NCBI GenBank assembly: GCA_036924085.1
Contig: JAVGWX010000002.1
Location: 53,541,105-53,605,104 of the forward strand
Reading direction: 5' to 3'
DNA: 64,000 bases
Origin: Ariolimax columbianus
Lineage: Eukaryota > Mollusca > Gastropoda > Stylommatophora > Arionidae
Part shown: positions 38,301 through 49,389 of the stretch, in pieces
How positions within the stretch are numbered: position 1 is the first letter of the stretch
Layout of the letters: the number at the start of each line of letters is the position of its first letter
Program-made: the position numbers and the translations under genes
Notes under the pieces: generated by a model
Seen by the model: only the letters and a program-made list of their open reading frames with translations
Told to the model about the DNA's origin: nothing
Database searches by the model: none

Positions 38301-41300
38301 CCATACAATCTGGTTTCAGCTGACTTCTTTGGATACCTTGTTGACCTTCCCACTGCTATCATATATTCTTTTAGCCAAACTACACTAGTGCAGCCTGTTT
38401 CCAGGGTCGCCACTTGGAGACAAAACGTCTTGGTCAGCTCTTGTTTGCAGACCCTGATTTGTGTAGGATCCATTTGTCATTGTACACAATCTAGGAGCCA
38501 TGCATAATGCAAATTTATGTTTATTTTCAAAGTAATTTCTACTATCCCTTATTTGTGTTATGTCTTAGATGTGTAACCTGGCACTGCAAGCCAGGAGGAG
38601 GAAAGGAAATTACATGGGAAAATATTGCCCATCAAAACAGATGTGATATACGCAATTTGGGAAATTGTAGGTGTAAAAATGGCACTTATCTTGAAATGTT
38701 AGACATCCTAGATTTGTCATGCCCTGCTCTGACTTTTTAGCACATTTTTTTTTATATGTAAGTTTAAATTCTGTTCTCAGATTTTACAAATAAATGTTTT
38801 TTATGCCTTGTTGATAAGGACGTTCGTCCATCACATGCGATAACTACTCTTTGTTCAGCCGTGTAGACAATGTTCATTTTGCTCTGTCCGCTGAAATGGG
38901 TGACTTGCGCTGTGATTTGGATTTAAAGTGAGGAAGATTTGCGCAATATGTCAATCTCTCTCTCATCCTGAGCTACATTTGGCCAGTTGCAATCTGACTG
39001 GAGATAGCTCAGGATGCAGATTTTTCCTCAGGGTTTAGTCCCTAAATGTTACCCATAAACAAGATAGCTTCAGCTGGTATCCCATTAGGCCCTGCTGATA
39101 TACTATTATTTAGAATTGTTTCTTTGAGGTCTTCAATCCTCAGGTAAAAAGTCGGGTGGATTGATCAATGGTTGGTCTATTTAGGATCTTTCAAAGTATT
39201 CAGCCCAATTTTTCTGTTCAAAATTTGTTATCGATCTTCTTAATCTGTAATTTATAGGTCTGATTTCATGTTGGTATTTTTCTGGTAGCGTCATACAATA
39301 CAGTAAAGACCGTTCAAATTTCCTCTAGCAGCAGCTTTTTAGATTTTTGTAGCTAATCAATATAGTTTCTCCTTTGCTTGTCTACCGCAATGCTGTTTTT
39401 TACTTCTTTGTTTACCTCAGTGTAGTTGTTCTGTGCTTTAATATTCCTGTTGAGTAGTGGCACTATTTTACATATCTTCATTCCTTGAGTGATGTTACCG
39501 CTTCTCATTCTTTGTGCCAGCTTTCCTTTTTACCTAAAATTTCTGTGCACGTCGTTTTCCAGACCGTGGCCCCCATATGTCTAATTGTTGCAGTGCTTGA
39601 AATTTATTGTGGAGTGTGGCGTAACAACATTTTCTTCTCATCTCTGAGATATCCCACATTATAGTGAAACTGTTGAATTAAGTTGCTATGTTCTTTCATA
39701 GTTTAAGCATAACTTTGGTCATCACTAGATTGTAGCCTGAAGCGACATCTAATCAATTTCGACAGTCTTCCATCACTTGTAATATCTCTTGAATTTTGTC
39801 TCATCAAACTACTGCTGTTTGGTGGGTGATTTTGTCAGTGGTTGCCGAATTTAATTGGGGGAACAAATTTGATTTTTGTCAACCGTGACCATGTTCATTT
39901 GATACTTGGGGTTATTCTGTTAGTATTACTCTCTGCTAGGTACATTTTATAGGTTGAATGGCAGAATTCTGTGGGATGATTAAGATGCTTCATTGCTGGG
40001 AATCATCTTGTAAACATTTGTATATATCATTTGGGCTATTTTGTGTGTAAATGGTAAGGTAAGTAGAAATGGTGTTTGTAGAGATTATGGACATCTTGAA
40101 TTGTCAATGTTAATAGATGTAGGTTTGGGCCTGAGCAGCGTATAAAGTGTGATTGTCCCAACTGTTCCAATGGAAGCCACTCACTCTGGAAAAAGAGCAT
40201 TTCCTATTTATTGTCGGATGTCATTAACATTGTAGCAGTATTGTCATTGGATAACCAGTTCAATATTATGATAATAATTTATATTTTCACATTATATGCA
40301 ACAAACAAATCGCCTGTTTGTCTGCACAGTCAAGTATATACAATAGGAGACCTCTACACCCCAAGGGTAGAAGAGGAGAGATTTTCACATATTCCAATTT
40401 AAAATATAATTATATGGAAATTTATTCATTTCTCTATAATGTTATTAAAAGCAAAATTACATTTAAAATACGTTAGTTCAAATGACATCTCTTCTCTTAA
40501 TCACCCCTTCAATTATTGTAGTTGTAGTAACCATTGTTCTGTTTGTTTATTATTAACTTGCAATAAAGAATAATTTTCAAACTAGTAATTGTCCGGTTGA
40601 CTTTTGACCTGCATGCCAGGTCACTTGGATAGCAATTTCATTATTTTAGAATTATTGTCTCTACATTGACTAACCCACCCACTTTTTTTCCCCAACTGCC
40701 AATGGTTTTTACATGCCTAGCTTGTACACAGTAGCTCCGATATGACAGCAGCAGATCTCACCTCTCTTTAAATTGCAGGATTCTAATTGCACTAATTTTT
40801 ATTTCTTAAAAGTGTTTGTGAGAGGCGCATCTCCCTTTTAAATTATTTCCCATTCATCTCACAAACTTAATATGATATATTACATATCTTTTCGTCAGCA
40901 AACTTGTTACATTCATGTCTAATTAGTATTGTTCTCCGAAGTCATGGCATATTGGAGTCAGATGATTCACACGCATCCCGATGTAGGCTATACAATGTTA
41001 CACTGTAACAAATAGTTAAAACTAAATCATGCCATTGTAAATAAATGTGTGCTTTTATTTCTAGGGCTACGTTGTGCGCATCAGTGGAGGTAATGACAAG
41101 CAGGGCTTCCCCATGAAGCAGGGCATCCTCACCACTGGGCGTGTCAGATTGCTCTTGAGCAAGGGTCACTCGTGTTATCGTCCCCGTCGTACTGGAGAAC
41201 GAAAGCGCAAGTCAGTTCGTGGCTGCATTGTGGACAGTAGCCTGAGTGTGCTTGCACTGGTCATCATCAAGAAAGGTTGGTCAAACATTTATTGACCACT

Positions 41301-44300
41301 AAATATCAAATACAAATCACCGATACAGTAATCAAGATACTTTGTAATTCCTTTTCCTTGGAACATTTTTACACCTTTGGGAAGGCACCGATAGAAATAA
41401 ATAAAATATCAGCTTGTATGGTGTCTGGCAATCCATCAGAAAGTAGATATTAATAGTTTGTATAACACCATTGAAAGCTGTGTTGAAAGATCACATTTAA
41501 ATTATTGAAGTGTTTAAAAAAAAAATATGATGCAGTTATTGCACGGATGAGATTGTGTGCGACTCATAAAAGTACTGTGTTGCATCAAACAATTTTTTCA
41601 CAGCTGTGTGGGGGTAAAATATGTACAAAGTCTGTGCCAGTAGGAAAAAAATCATGTACAGATATAGTGTGTATACAGTTCGCATGTAAGAATTAACCAT
41701 TACCGCACTGGTGGCAAGATTTTTAGTCTGAAAAAATTTATATTTTAAGCCTAAAAGCAAAAAAAAACTAGCCTAAATATATTATACTTTATAGTGCGCA
41801 AACTTCCAGGTTAATGCTATTGAAATGACTTAAAATAACAGGTGTTTGAATCTAAAAATGAACTTAACTTTAAAATAAAACAAGCCATTTTCTTTCTTGA
41901 AATGAAAGTGGACCTTCTGTCCACTTTAATTTCAAGTAAGAAAATGGCTTGTTTTATTTTAAAGTGAATTTTGAAAGGATTTATTCTTTATCGCTTGGAT
42001 TTGGAAGATTATCCCACAATTTAGGTGGGTGAAGTTGTTGCAACAGATATTTCTGAGGTAAATCTGTTTAGTTCATGTAGATGTAATAAATACATACAAT
42101 GTAGTTGGAAACTTAACAGGTATGTCGATCTTGTAAAACTTCATTATCTGCCCTCTGTGGCAATTTCCAACTTATGTCTCTACACACAACAAAATCATAT
42201 CTATAGACCCAACAAATAAGTTATAGGCTCTCAAAGTCAACAACCATAATAAAATGTGATGTGCTAAAAAATAATGCAGCTGCATGGAAAATTAATTTTT
42301 AGTGTCAGTTGGTAAAGATTAAAATCGAGCATAAATATTACTCAAATACTGATAACATAAGAACTAATAATCACATGCCCTAGATAAAAATTATATTGTG
42401 TGCAGAGTAATATAATGCTGTTTTTAATGAGTCATGCTGCTAAATATTTACATTTAGTCAATCTAAAACATGTTACCTTTGGGAGTACATGTCTTCAGTA
42501 AATGTTTACCCTCAATCTGGAGAATTTTTTTGTTTGAAGTTTATTGAAGATGGAGAAGTCAGGGGAGTTAATCCAATGCCCAACCCTTAGTAGCCTCTAC
42601 GTTTACTGTTTCAGGCTGTGATAAGTGGTGAAATATTCTTCTGAATATTTCATCTTGTAATTTTTACTGATCTTGAGCAAGTGCTGTTTGTTTCCTGCTC
42701 TTGATTTAGTATTGGACTAATAAAATGCAAGAAAATATTTGTCCCCGAAAGATCTTGACCTAAGCTATTTTTGGCTTGCACGTGTTTGACAGTCAGAAAA
42801 CAGCTTTCAGTAAATTTCCTGTTTCATCGAAAGACCAGTGGCATTCTATCGTGTTGACATGACAGAATGTCCATCTACCAAACCATCAGTTTCTCCTCAA
42901 AGTTGAACTGGGCAGTCCTCATTAAAAGTATTTAAGTGACACATTGATGTGTGGTTTTAAATGTATGTTAAAAGTGGCAGAACCTGCAGAATAACACGCA
43001 TGGATAGATGTAAGACAGATTTATATAAGAATAATGTCATGTTGTGTCAAGTCTTAACATTTGTTGTGAAATTTGTGTAGGTGAGCAGGACATTCCTGGC
43101 TTGACTGATACAACAATTCCTCGTCGTCTGGGTCCCAAGAGGGCTAGCAAAATCAGAAAACTGTTCAACTTATCTAAAGAGGATGATGTCAGACAATACG
43201 TTGTCCGGAGACCATTGCCTGAAAAAGAGGGTACGTTTTCTGTTGTCTTTGCTCTGTTTTTGTTATCTGGCTGTCCTCCACGGGTCTGGGTTTGTTATGA
43301 CATAAATGCACTTGAATTGAAGAATATGACAAAGGCATCTGCTAGCAAAAAGTCTGAAATTTATGCAGGGTATTCTTAGTAATAAGCCCAGATTTGACAT
43401 TACAGTAACTGTCACATTGGTATACTATTTTCCATATTTTTGATGCTACTCGTGCTTAGTTTCTTCCTCTTTCTTTGTGGGTGGGTTACAGTGGTTCCTC
43501 CTATATCCTGAGGTAGGGAAGAGTGTCCTAAGGGTTGTGAGATTGGTTTAAAATACGAACGTACCATGTTAAAATCATGGAATGCCGCAATTAATAGACT
43601 GAGCATGATGTGATTGCTGGTCTTAGTTAATCCAGCTGTAAATGGGTGAACTTTCAGCAATGAAGTGGACTGAACACCAAGAACAATTCAGGACAAAAAT
43701 GGAAACTCCCAGATGGACACACAAAAGAAAATGGAGAAAGTACATATATTTCTTTAAGAATGAATATTACACAATTCAAGTTGATCACATTTTTGAATTA
43801 AGCCTGATTTGGAAGGGTGAATATGCCAATAACGAGAATAATTTGACACTGCAATACACTTAATGCTACATAACAGAGCACCATAGATAGCCGATTACCC
43901 ACTGCACTTATCAAAGCAGCAGGAAATGCTCTCCAATATTTACTTTTCTAATATGTGAACACATCTACCAGGAAGGTTATGTCTACAAATCATACAACAC
44001 CAGTAATCATCTCAATATCCCCAAAAATTAATATAAATACTTGCAGTCAATTTCATGGGATGAACCAAATATCACAAGCTTTAAACTAAAAATATTTCAG
44101 AGAAAAATTTATAGCAAGATCTGGGTTCTGAAAGGAGTCTCTACTAGCGATGCAGTTGGAACACTAAGATATCTTGCAAAGAGAATAGTTGAATAGGGTA
44201 GAGCTCTCTGTTTATCTGCTTCATTGACTATGAAAGTGTCTTTGACAAGATGCCTTGGAACAGTTTTCTTAATTTGAAAAAGCTTACGGCCTTTACGAAA

Positions 44301-46521
44301 ATAAAACGCTGAATATAGCACTCAAGGGAATAACAAGTGCAATCTCATCAAATGGTGTAAGAACGAGGATGTTTATTACCATCAAGCCAGGATAGGAAAT
44401 AAGCTAACATAAAATGCAACATGTATGCTAAGGTCAATACTAGAAGACAATCAGGGGAAAAGAAGAGGACATGCAGACTTATGCTGAGCTGACAAGATAT
44501 CTACAGGGAGGACAGTGGTGTGACATGATTAGACTTACATCCAGACTGACTAACGTAAGGATTTGATATATACTACCGTCAAGTTCGCAAAATTTCATTA
44601 GCCTCCGACTCGGTTTCCTAAGCAGACCATTGAAAACATAGCAAGTGTGATATGGAATCTGCCCATAATGATTTAAGAGCAGTACTCTGTCAACTATGCC
44701 AGCAGTCCGCACCAAAAAGAGTAGTGGTACAGCGGGTTACATCCAAGGCAACGAGGAGGCAGACAGACTGGCAAAAGAAATTGCAAGACTTCCACAACCA
44801 GATACTAGTGTGACATACGAAGAGTCAAAAAGGCTTATAAGAGCTAGATACATGACAAAATGGGAAACAGAACATACTGGCTACACAAAAAACTATGCCT
44901 ATTACCAGTTGAACAGAAGAGAGCAGGTCGTGGTCTTCGCACTGGCCACAATAGACTGAGGTACCACCTATTCAATAAACTGAAGATAGGTGGCACTGAC
45001 GAATGCTCGTGTGGTACCGGGAAAATGACAGCTGAACATCTGCTGCAAAACTGCCCGACATACGAGGATCAGAGAAAGCAGATGTGGCCATCACCAGTGG
45101 CAACACTAGACAAGCTCAATGGCAGTGTCGACAGCCTCAGGATGACCGCTGCTTTTTTCGAAAAAATACAGGTTGACATCTGACAGCGTACGAAGAAGAA
45201 GAATAATAATAATCTGCCCAGAGTTAATCGGCGAGCAGTGATTCGGTTTCTAACAGCTGAAGAATGTCGACCAGTTGACATTCATCGCAGGATGCAAGCA
45301 GTGTATGGTGGCAAAAGTGTGGAAGCCTACAGTAAAGAACTGGGCAACAATGTTTAAAGGAAGGCATGAGTTAAGGAAAGATTCCTAGACCAGATCAGGC
45401 GCATATTGTATCAGAATATGCCATAGCCAAATTTAATGAAGCAATTCAGGTGGACCGGAGCTTGCGTTCGCTAGCAGAGAAATTAGTTGTTCTGCCAGGG
45501 ACAGTTCATATGGTTAGCAAGAAACTGAAGTATTGGAATGGGTACCTTGGTTGCTGACCAACCACCATAACCGTTAACCAAATGGTTAAGAACTAGTCAT
45601 TTTCTTTGGGTGGCATCAGTCGTCTACCCAACCAGTGGTCTGAATGCCTATGGCGACTTTTCCTAACTAACCCTGTGGCATGTTTGCTTCATAACAATTG
45701 CTATATTTAATTCTGTCACACCAGATGATGTAATTTGTTTGTAATAAAGTCACTGAGTCCAGTTTTATTTCAACAAGCCTCATATATGGATTTGATCAGA
45801 ATTAAAAGAAAAATACACAGCAATAAAGACATTTGGCATGTAATGTATGGACAAATGCAATGATTATATTACAAAATTTTTGTTTTTTAATAGAAAAATA
45901 TACAAATATTTGAATTTGTCAATCATTCAGCTATACTATACACACCTGTACAATGTATATTACTTTTCAAGAATGATAATCTTCTACATACAAATCTCTA
46001 AAAGACCTAAGTATATACACACATTATGAACATTTGTGTGGCTGATTGTGAAGACTTTTCATAGTATCTCCAAACAAAAAAAATCATGCTTTTGTTAGAA
46101 AATCTGAGCAAAGTATTTCCATACATCCTGTAAGTATGATATTTCTAAACTTAATGTGGAGAACATTTACATGTAACCTCTTCAGAGCTAGCACTATTTT
46201 AAGCCTATTTATCTACTCGATGTGAATCAATAAAAATATTTTAATAGGTTTTGTGTATTTATTTTTGTCATTCCAGGCAAAAAGGCCAAGAGCAAAGCCC
46301 CCAAGATTCAGCGTTTGGTTACCCCTGTGGTATTACAACGCAAACGTCACAGGCTTGCTCTCAAGAAGAAGCGAGTGGTGAGGAAACGGGAGGAGCATGC
46401 TGACTACACCAAGCTGCTGGCCCAGAGAATCAAGGAGGCCAAGGAACGCAAAGCTGAGAGAAAGAGGTCCAATTCTAGGAGCAAAAGTGACTCCATTCGA
46501 GAGTCTACTTCCAAGAAATAA
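35340..46521 (+). CDS. RPS6: 40S ribosomal protein S6 (eS6), five coding exons
   Basis: CDS joins 35340-35345, 38029-38160, 41065-41275, 43081-43230 and 46277-46521: 744 nt, 247 residues plus stop, against 249 in humans. All introns are GT-AG and all phases agree. The product is the small-subunit protein eS6, target of S6 kinase. Recognisable blocks: [100 protein letters not shown] and [20 protein letters not shown]. The N-terminal exon codes only MK, as I recall for vertebrate RPS6. The C-tail ends [20 protein letters not shown]: serine-rich and basic, but without the RRxSSLR form familiar from animals. Very sure of identity. Confidence 0.97.
35346..36142. other. RPS6 intron 1, first part
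   Basis: AT-rich; no repeat or ORF supported. Confidence 0.4.
36143..36235 (-). repeat. SINE-A head fragment
   Basis: GGCAGCTCTGGTTCACTGGC, then AAGTCAGCTTTGGGTCGCTTACC and CTCATGCACTTTG correspond to the SINE-A 5' part, diverged. Confidence 0.65.
36395..36715 (+). mobile_element. LINE C-terminal fragment in RPS6 intron 1
   Basis: [12 protein letters not shown], then across frameshifts [13 protein letters not shown]: the MRxLRKVxxxTRRDR...LxWFGHV tail of a non-LTR polyprotein. Confidence 0.6.
37040..37136 (+). mobile_element. RNase H fragment
   Basis: [20 protein letters not shown] corresponds to the (V)QWIPSHCxIxGNEEAD motif of LINE RNase H. Truncated by the following SINE-A. Confidence 0.7.
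37137..37280 (+). mobile_element. SINE-A, 5'-truncated
   Basis: Starts at GGAAGTGTCGGCCCGAAAGG in the core and runs to GATTGAGAACAAACACAGAAG. Possible TSD not clear. Confidence 0.75.
37440..37790 (+). repeat. Element E copy
   Basis: GTTGTTGTTTAATGCTTACA then GTGAGTAAGTTTACTA marks its end. Interior CAGTTGTGCTGTGCTTGG, TATGGAGATCACATCAATCC; ends GTTGTGCCTGACCAGAC. It has a small internal duplication of TCTGTCCTCCAAGCAGTTG. Confidence 0.65.
38029..38160 (+). CDS. RPS6: RPS6 exon 2
   Basis: Acceptor TGTTTATTTTAG; 44 codons, phase 0 to 0, LNISFPATG...LGDEWK; donor GTATTT. Confidence 0.97.
38258..38470 (-). repeat. Old SINE-A relative in RPS6 intron 2
   Basis: GCGATATCTGCGCCTTTCGG, GCAGCCTGTTTCCAGGGTCG and CTTGGTCAGCTCTTG show the ancestral order. 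Only 98 bp after exon 2. Confidence 0.65.
38471..38989. other. RPS6 intron 2, nothing recognised
   Basis: A 77-codon + ORF (38507-38740) has no recognisable domain. Confidence 0.35.
38990..39460 (-). mobile_element. LINE fragment before the RT domain
   Basis: The - strand contains [11 protein letters not shown] (LYDxTRKLxG motif) and, further on, [13 protein letters not shown] (AAGPDGIPAEA). These two motifs flank the start of the RT in RTE/CR1-like elements. Heavily broken. Confidence 0.6.
39461..41064. other. Rest of RPS6 intron 2, nothing recognised
   Basis: Possible further decayed LINE sequence to about 39800, then AT-rich DNA without a supported feature. Confidence 0.35.
41065..41275 (+). 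CDS. RPS6: RPS6 exon 3
   Basis: Acceptor [30 protein letters not shown] through LALVIIKK; ends in phase 1 (G|GTTGGT). Core of the ribosome-binding fold. Confidence 0.97.
41276..41865. other. RPS6 intron 3, first part
   Basis: AT-rich, no supported feature before the hairpin at 41866. Confidence 0.4.
41866..41966. repeat. Near-perfect inverted repeat (hairpin)
   Basis: Left arm 41866-41912 and right arm 41919-41966 are reverse complements over about 46 bp with only two or three mismatches (TAAAATAAAACAAGCCATTT against AAATGGCTTGTTTTATTTTA). The loop is about 6 nt (CTTCTG region). In RPS6 intron 3. Confidence 0.93.
41967..43080. other. RPS6 intron 3 remainder
   Basis: No coding, RNA or repeat feature recognised. 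Ribosomal-protein introns often host snoRNAs, but I could not verify paired C/D or H/ACA boxes by eye. Confidence 0.4.
43081..43230 (+). CDS. RPS6: RPS6 exon 4
   Basis: Acceptor AATTTGTGTAG; GT completes GGT (Gly); [20 protein letters not shown] through RPLPEKE; phase 1 end at GTACGT. Confidence 0.97.
43231..44119. other. RPS6 intron 4, first part
   Basis: A SINE-F-like scrap at about 43620-43650 (AATCCAGCTGTAAATGGGTG). Otherwise unassigned. Confidence 0.4.
44120..44470 (+). mobile_element. RT fragment in RPS6 intron 4
   Basis: [16 protein letters not shown] corresponds to the catalytic strand FIDYxKAFDxVxW of a LINE RT, preceded by RYLAKRIVE. Followed by decayed sequence. Confidence 0.65.
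44666..45210 (+). mobile_element. LINE-A, severely 5'-truncated, with TSD
   Basis: Starts within RNase H (just before the [12 protein letters not shown] segment) and runs through [11 protein letters not shown], the [13 protein letters not shown] region and the knuckle [17 protein letters not shown] to CGTACGAAGAAGAAG. Exact TSD AATCTGCCCA at 44656-44665 and 45211-45220. About 12 codons around the PSHCN motif are deleted and there is a frameshift before LRTGH. Confidence 0.92.
45222..45530 (+). pseudogene. mariner-like transposase fragment
   Basis: [34 protein letters not shown], then [20 protein letters not shown]: the two helix-turn-helix units of a mariner-type DNA-binding domain. One frame break. 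No catalytic domain follows. Confidence 0.75.
45531..46276. other. End of RPS6 intron 4, nothing recognised
   Basis: AT-rich; nothing supported. Confidence 0.4.
46277..46521 (+). CDS. RPS6: RPS6 exon 5 and stop
   Basis: Acceptor GTCATTCCAG; GC completes [43 protein letters not shown], then the basic Ser-rich tail; TAA at 46519-46521. Confidence 0.97.
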
Positions 46522-46591
46522 TCTGTGCATTATTTTGAGAATATGAACTTAGTCACTCCTTCTACCATGAGGTGTAGAGGTTGAGAAAATT

Positions 46592-46597
46592 AATAAA
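46592..46597 (+). terminator. RPS6 polyadenylation signal
   Basis: AATAAA 71 bp after the stop codon, giving the short 3' UTR typical of ribosomal-protein mRNAs. Confidence 0.75.
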
Positions 46598-46780
46598 AAA
46601 ATGAACACAAAAACAATGTGCCATACATAATTCTTTGTTTTTCTGTAACACATTTTGTTGTATTAATTATTAATAGAGCTTAAGAGTCCCATCACACTGC
46701 ATCCTGCCATGGTGTTGGGACATATGTGAACAAAACTAACAAATGTTCAGTGTGTACCTGTTTGTCAATCTTCTGTTAGC

Positions 46781-46925
46781 TTGCTGAAGTCGGATGTGTT
46801 GGACCGAAAGGTGCAAATATTGCAGTCAAGCTGTAAACCACGCACAACGCATTCCGTTCTCTGGACTACATTCTGCTTCTTAAGCCCTTTTAGTGTTTGG
46901 TAGTGTGAGTTTGAGGACCAAGCCA
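46781..46925 (+). mobile_element. SINE-A, 5'-truncated
   Basis: TTGCTGAAGTCGGATGTGTT, then GGACCGAAAGGTGCAAAT and so on to GTTTGGTAGTGTGAGTTTGA. Lies 184 bp after the RPS6 poly-A signal. Confidence 0.8.
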
Positions 46926-48210
46926 ATTTTCTGTTACTTGTCTCTAACCCGGAGTCTGGTAACACTAATTGAAACTTGTTGGGTTTGTCTCTAACCTGGA
47001 TTCAGAGGACCGTAATGGAGGTTTGTTGGAAAGAGCTTTGTCTTGCAAATCTCTAGCCCAGAGTTGAGTTGCCGTAATGGGGGATTGTTGAGGGCGTTCT
47101 TGTTTTATCAATTTTCTGTAAATCTCTAATAACCTGAGTCAAGTTACTCTAGAAGAAGATTAGTTGGGGAGAACAGACCCTGGTTTTTTTGTGTTTTTAA
47201 AAAATCTCTGTACCTAGAATCAGCTATCATAATGGAGAATTGTTTGGGAGAACAGAATCCTCTGTTGCTTATCTTTAACCTGGAGTCTGTCAGTCTAGGA
47301 GAAGATTGTTGTGGAGAACAGAATCTTGTTTGCTTATCTTTAACCAGTAGTCGGTCAGTCTAGGAGAAGATTGTTGGGGAGAACAGAATCCTCTGTTGCT
47401 TATCTTTAACCTGGAGTCGGTCAGTCTAGGAGAAGATTGTTGGGGAGAACATAATCTTGTTTGCTTATCTTTAACCTGGAGTAAGTCACTCTAGGAGATT
47501 GTTGGGGAGAACAGAATCTTCTGTTTGCTTATCTTTAACCTGGAGTCAGTCACTCTAGGAGATTGTTGGGGAGAACAGAATCTTCTGTTTGCTTATCTTT
47601 AACCTGGAGTCAGTCACTCTAGGAGAAGATTGTTGGGGAGAACAGAATCTTGTTTGCTTATCTTTAACCTGGAGTCAGTCACTCTAGGAGAAGATGGTTG
47701 GGGAGAACAGAATCCTCTGTTTGCTTATCTTTAACCTGGAGTCAGTCACTCTAGAAGAAGATTGTTGGGGAGAACAGAATCTTCTGTTTGCTTATCTTTA
47801 ACCTGGAGTAAGTCACTCTAGGAGATTGTTGGGGAGAACAGAATCTTCTGTTTGCTTATCTTTAACCTGGAGTAAGTCACTCTAGAAGATTGTTGGGGAG
47901 AACAGAATCTTCTGTTTGCTTATCTTTAACCTGGAGTCGGTCACTCTAGAAGAAGATTGTTGGGGAGAAAGGAATCTTCTGTTTGCTTATCTTTAACCTG
48001 GAGTCAGTCACTCTAGGAGATTGTTTGGGAGAACAATCTTATTTCTTATTATATCTATACCTAGAATTGTTTGGGAGAACAATCTTATTACTTATATCTA
48101 TACCTAGAATTATTAGGGAGAACAATCTTATTTCTTATTATATCTATACCTAGAATTAGTTACCATAATGAATTGTTTGGGAGAACAGAATCTTCTGTTG
48201 CAAATGATTG
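46926..48210. repeat. 67-bp (range about 55-70) tandem array after RPS6
   Basis: Unit starts TTGGGGAGAACAGAATCTTC and continues GTTTGCTTATCTTTAACCTG, then a CACTCTAGGAGAAGATTG end. About 18-20 units. Central units (47270-48030) are close; units at both edges decay and shorten. No coding frame. Confidence 0.93.
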
Positions 48211-48564
48211 GTATGAATAGATAGATTAATCACTTCTGGTTTTCCAAAGGCTGGGACTTAACTACACTCAAGCTGTTTGTATTTGCTGGAGAAGACAATT
48301 TGTCCGTGTCCACATGGCATGCTGAAGTAGTCACATCTGGATCTGCTGACAAGTTTGACAAAATGTCGTGTGGACGTCGGTAGAAACATCTTGAAAGTAG
48401 TGCCAGTAGGAACATCTGCAAGACCAACACCATCTGGAGGTATGCTGGAGATCAGAGTTCAAGAATAGAATAGATAACATGCTGCAGATTTGTTGACATA
48501 ATTAGACATCTGTCTCACACACAGGCTATGGACTGAAGATGAGACGACAGCAAATGATACTTAG
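48211..48564. other. Intergenic, nothing recognised
   Basis: No supported feature. Confidence 0.35.
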
Positions 48565-48720
48565 CTTAAGGTCAGCGAACTAGAGCCGACCAAGACCCTA
48601 TTCCGCTACCAAGTGGTGGACTGCACAAGTGTAGCCTTAACTAAGAAGTGGGAAGGCAACATAGGTTCCCCAAAGAATCCCGTCTGGTCAAAAGACTAGC
48701 ATTCTTGCTGTAAACGCCAC
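48565..48720 (+). repeat. Old SINE-A relative
   Basis: GGTCAGCGAACTAGAGCCGAC, CAAGACCCTATTCCGCTACC, GTGGTGGACTGCACAAG follow the old-subfamily order seen at 25605-25870. Confidence 0.6.
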
Positions 48721-48789
48721 GTCTTCCCTTTCAGTACGAGCACCGTAGAAGATGTAACGGACAGGATATATATCTACCATTATCATTCA

Positions 48790-48905
48790 CTGTGAAACGT
48801 GGGTCACAACTGACATTCACGTGGACAGTTCCTGTGATCATTTTCACTGAAACGTGGGTCACAACTGACGTTCACATGGACAGTTCCTGTGATCATTTTC
48901 ACACA
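48790..48905. repeat. 50-bp tandem duplication
   Basis: CACTGTGAAACGTGGGTCAC through GTTCCTGTGATCATTTTCAC occurs twice, about 53 bp apart, nearly identical. Confidence 0.85.
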
Positions 48906-48945
48906 TTCAATTATCCAGTTATTGTCATTATGCATCTACACGTTT

Positions 48946-49165
48946 TTTTTTTTTTGCTTTCGCCTTATTTTCTCTAATCCCCAAGGCGGTGTGGGCTGTA
49001 CTGGGGTGTTTTTTTTGCGCCTGTCGGCCCAGTACATCTGACTTCAGCATGCATTTTATGTACAGATCTGCTTTTTCTAAGGGTTTGCTTCCCCGGGGTA
49101 ACGGCAGGTACTGTGATGGGGATCGAACCCAGCACCTTTGTATTGTGAGCCGTGCTCCAATGTCT
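48946..49165 (-). mobile_element. SINE-B copy, head truncated
   Basis: A tail (T run on +), GCTGAAGTCAGATGTACTGG core, B-box GGGTTCGATCCC. It ends within the head at GAGCACGGCTCACAAT, and part of the body is deleted. Confidence 0.82.
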
Positions 49166-49389
49166 TTTTAAAAAATATTGGACCTTTAGTAAAAATTCAA
49201 TTACTTAAGAGGTTCGTAGCCCTAATCTACACCAAAGAACTCTCCTTTGAACTGGATATACTTCTACCAGCGGTTCCGCCATTGATGGATTTAGGAAGGA
49301 CTCTGGGAATGTACATCTAAATTCGTCGCGTTCATGTCTTCTCGTGACTCAAATTGGGTAATTTCTCAGCTTGGGGGACGACCAAAAAT

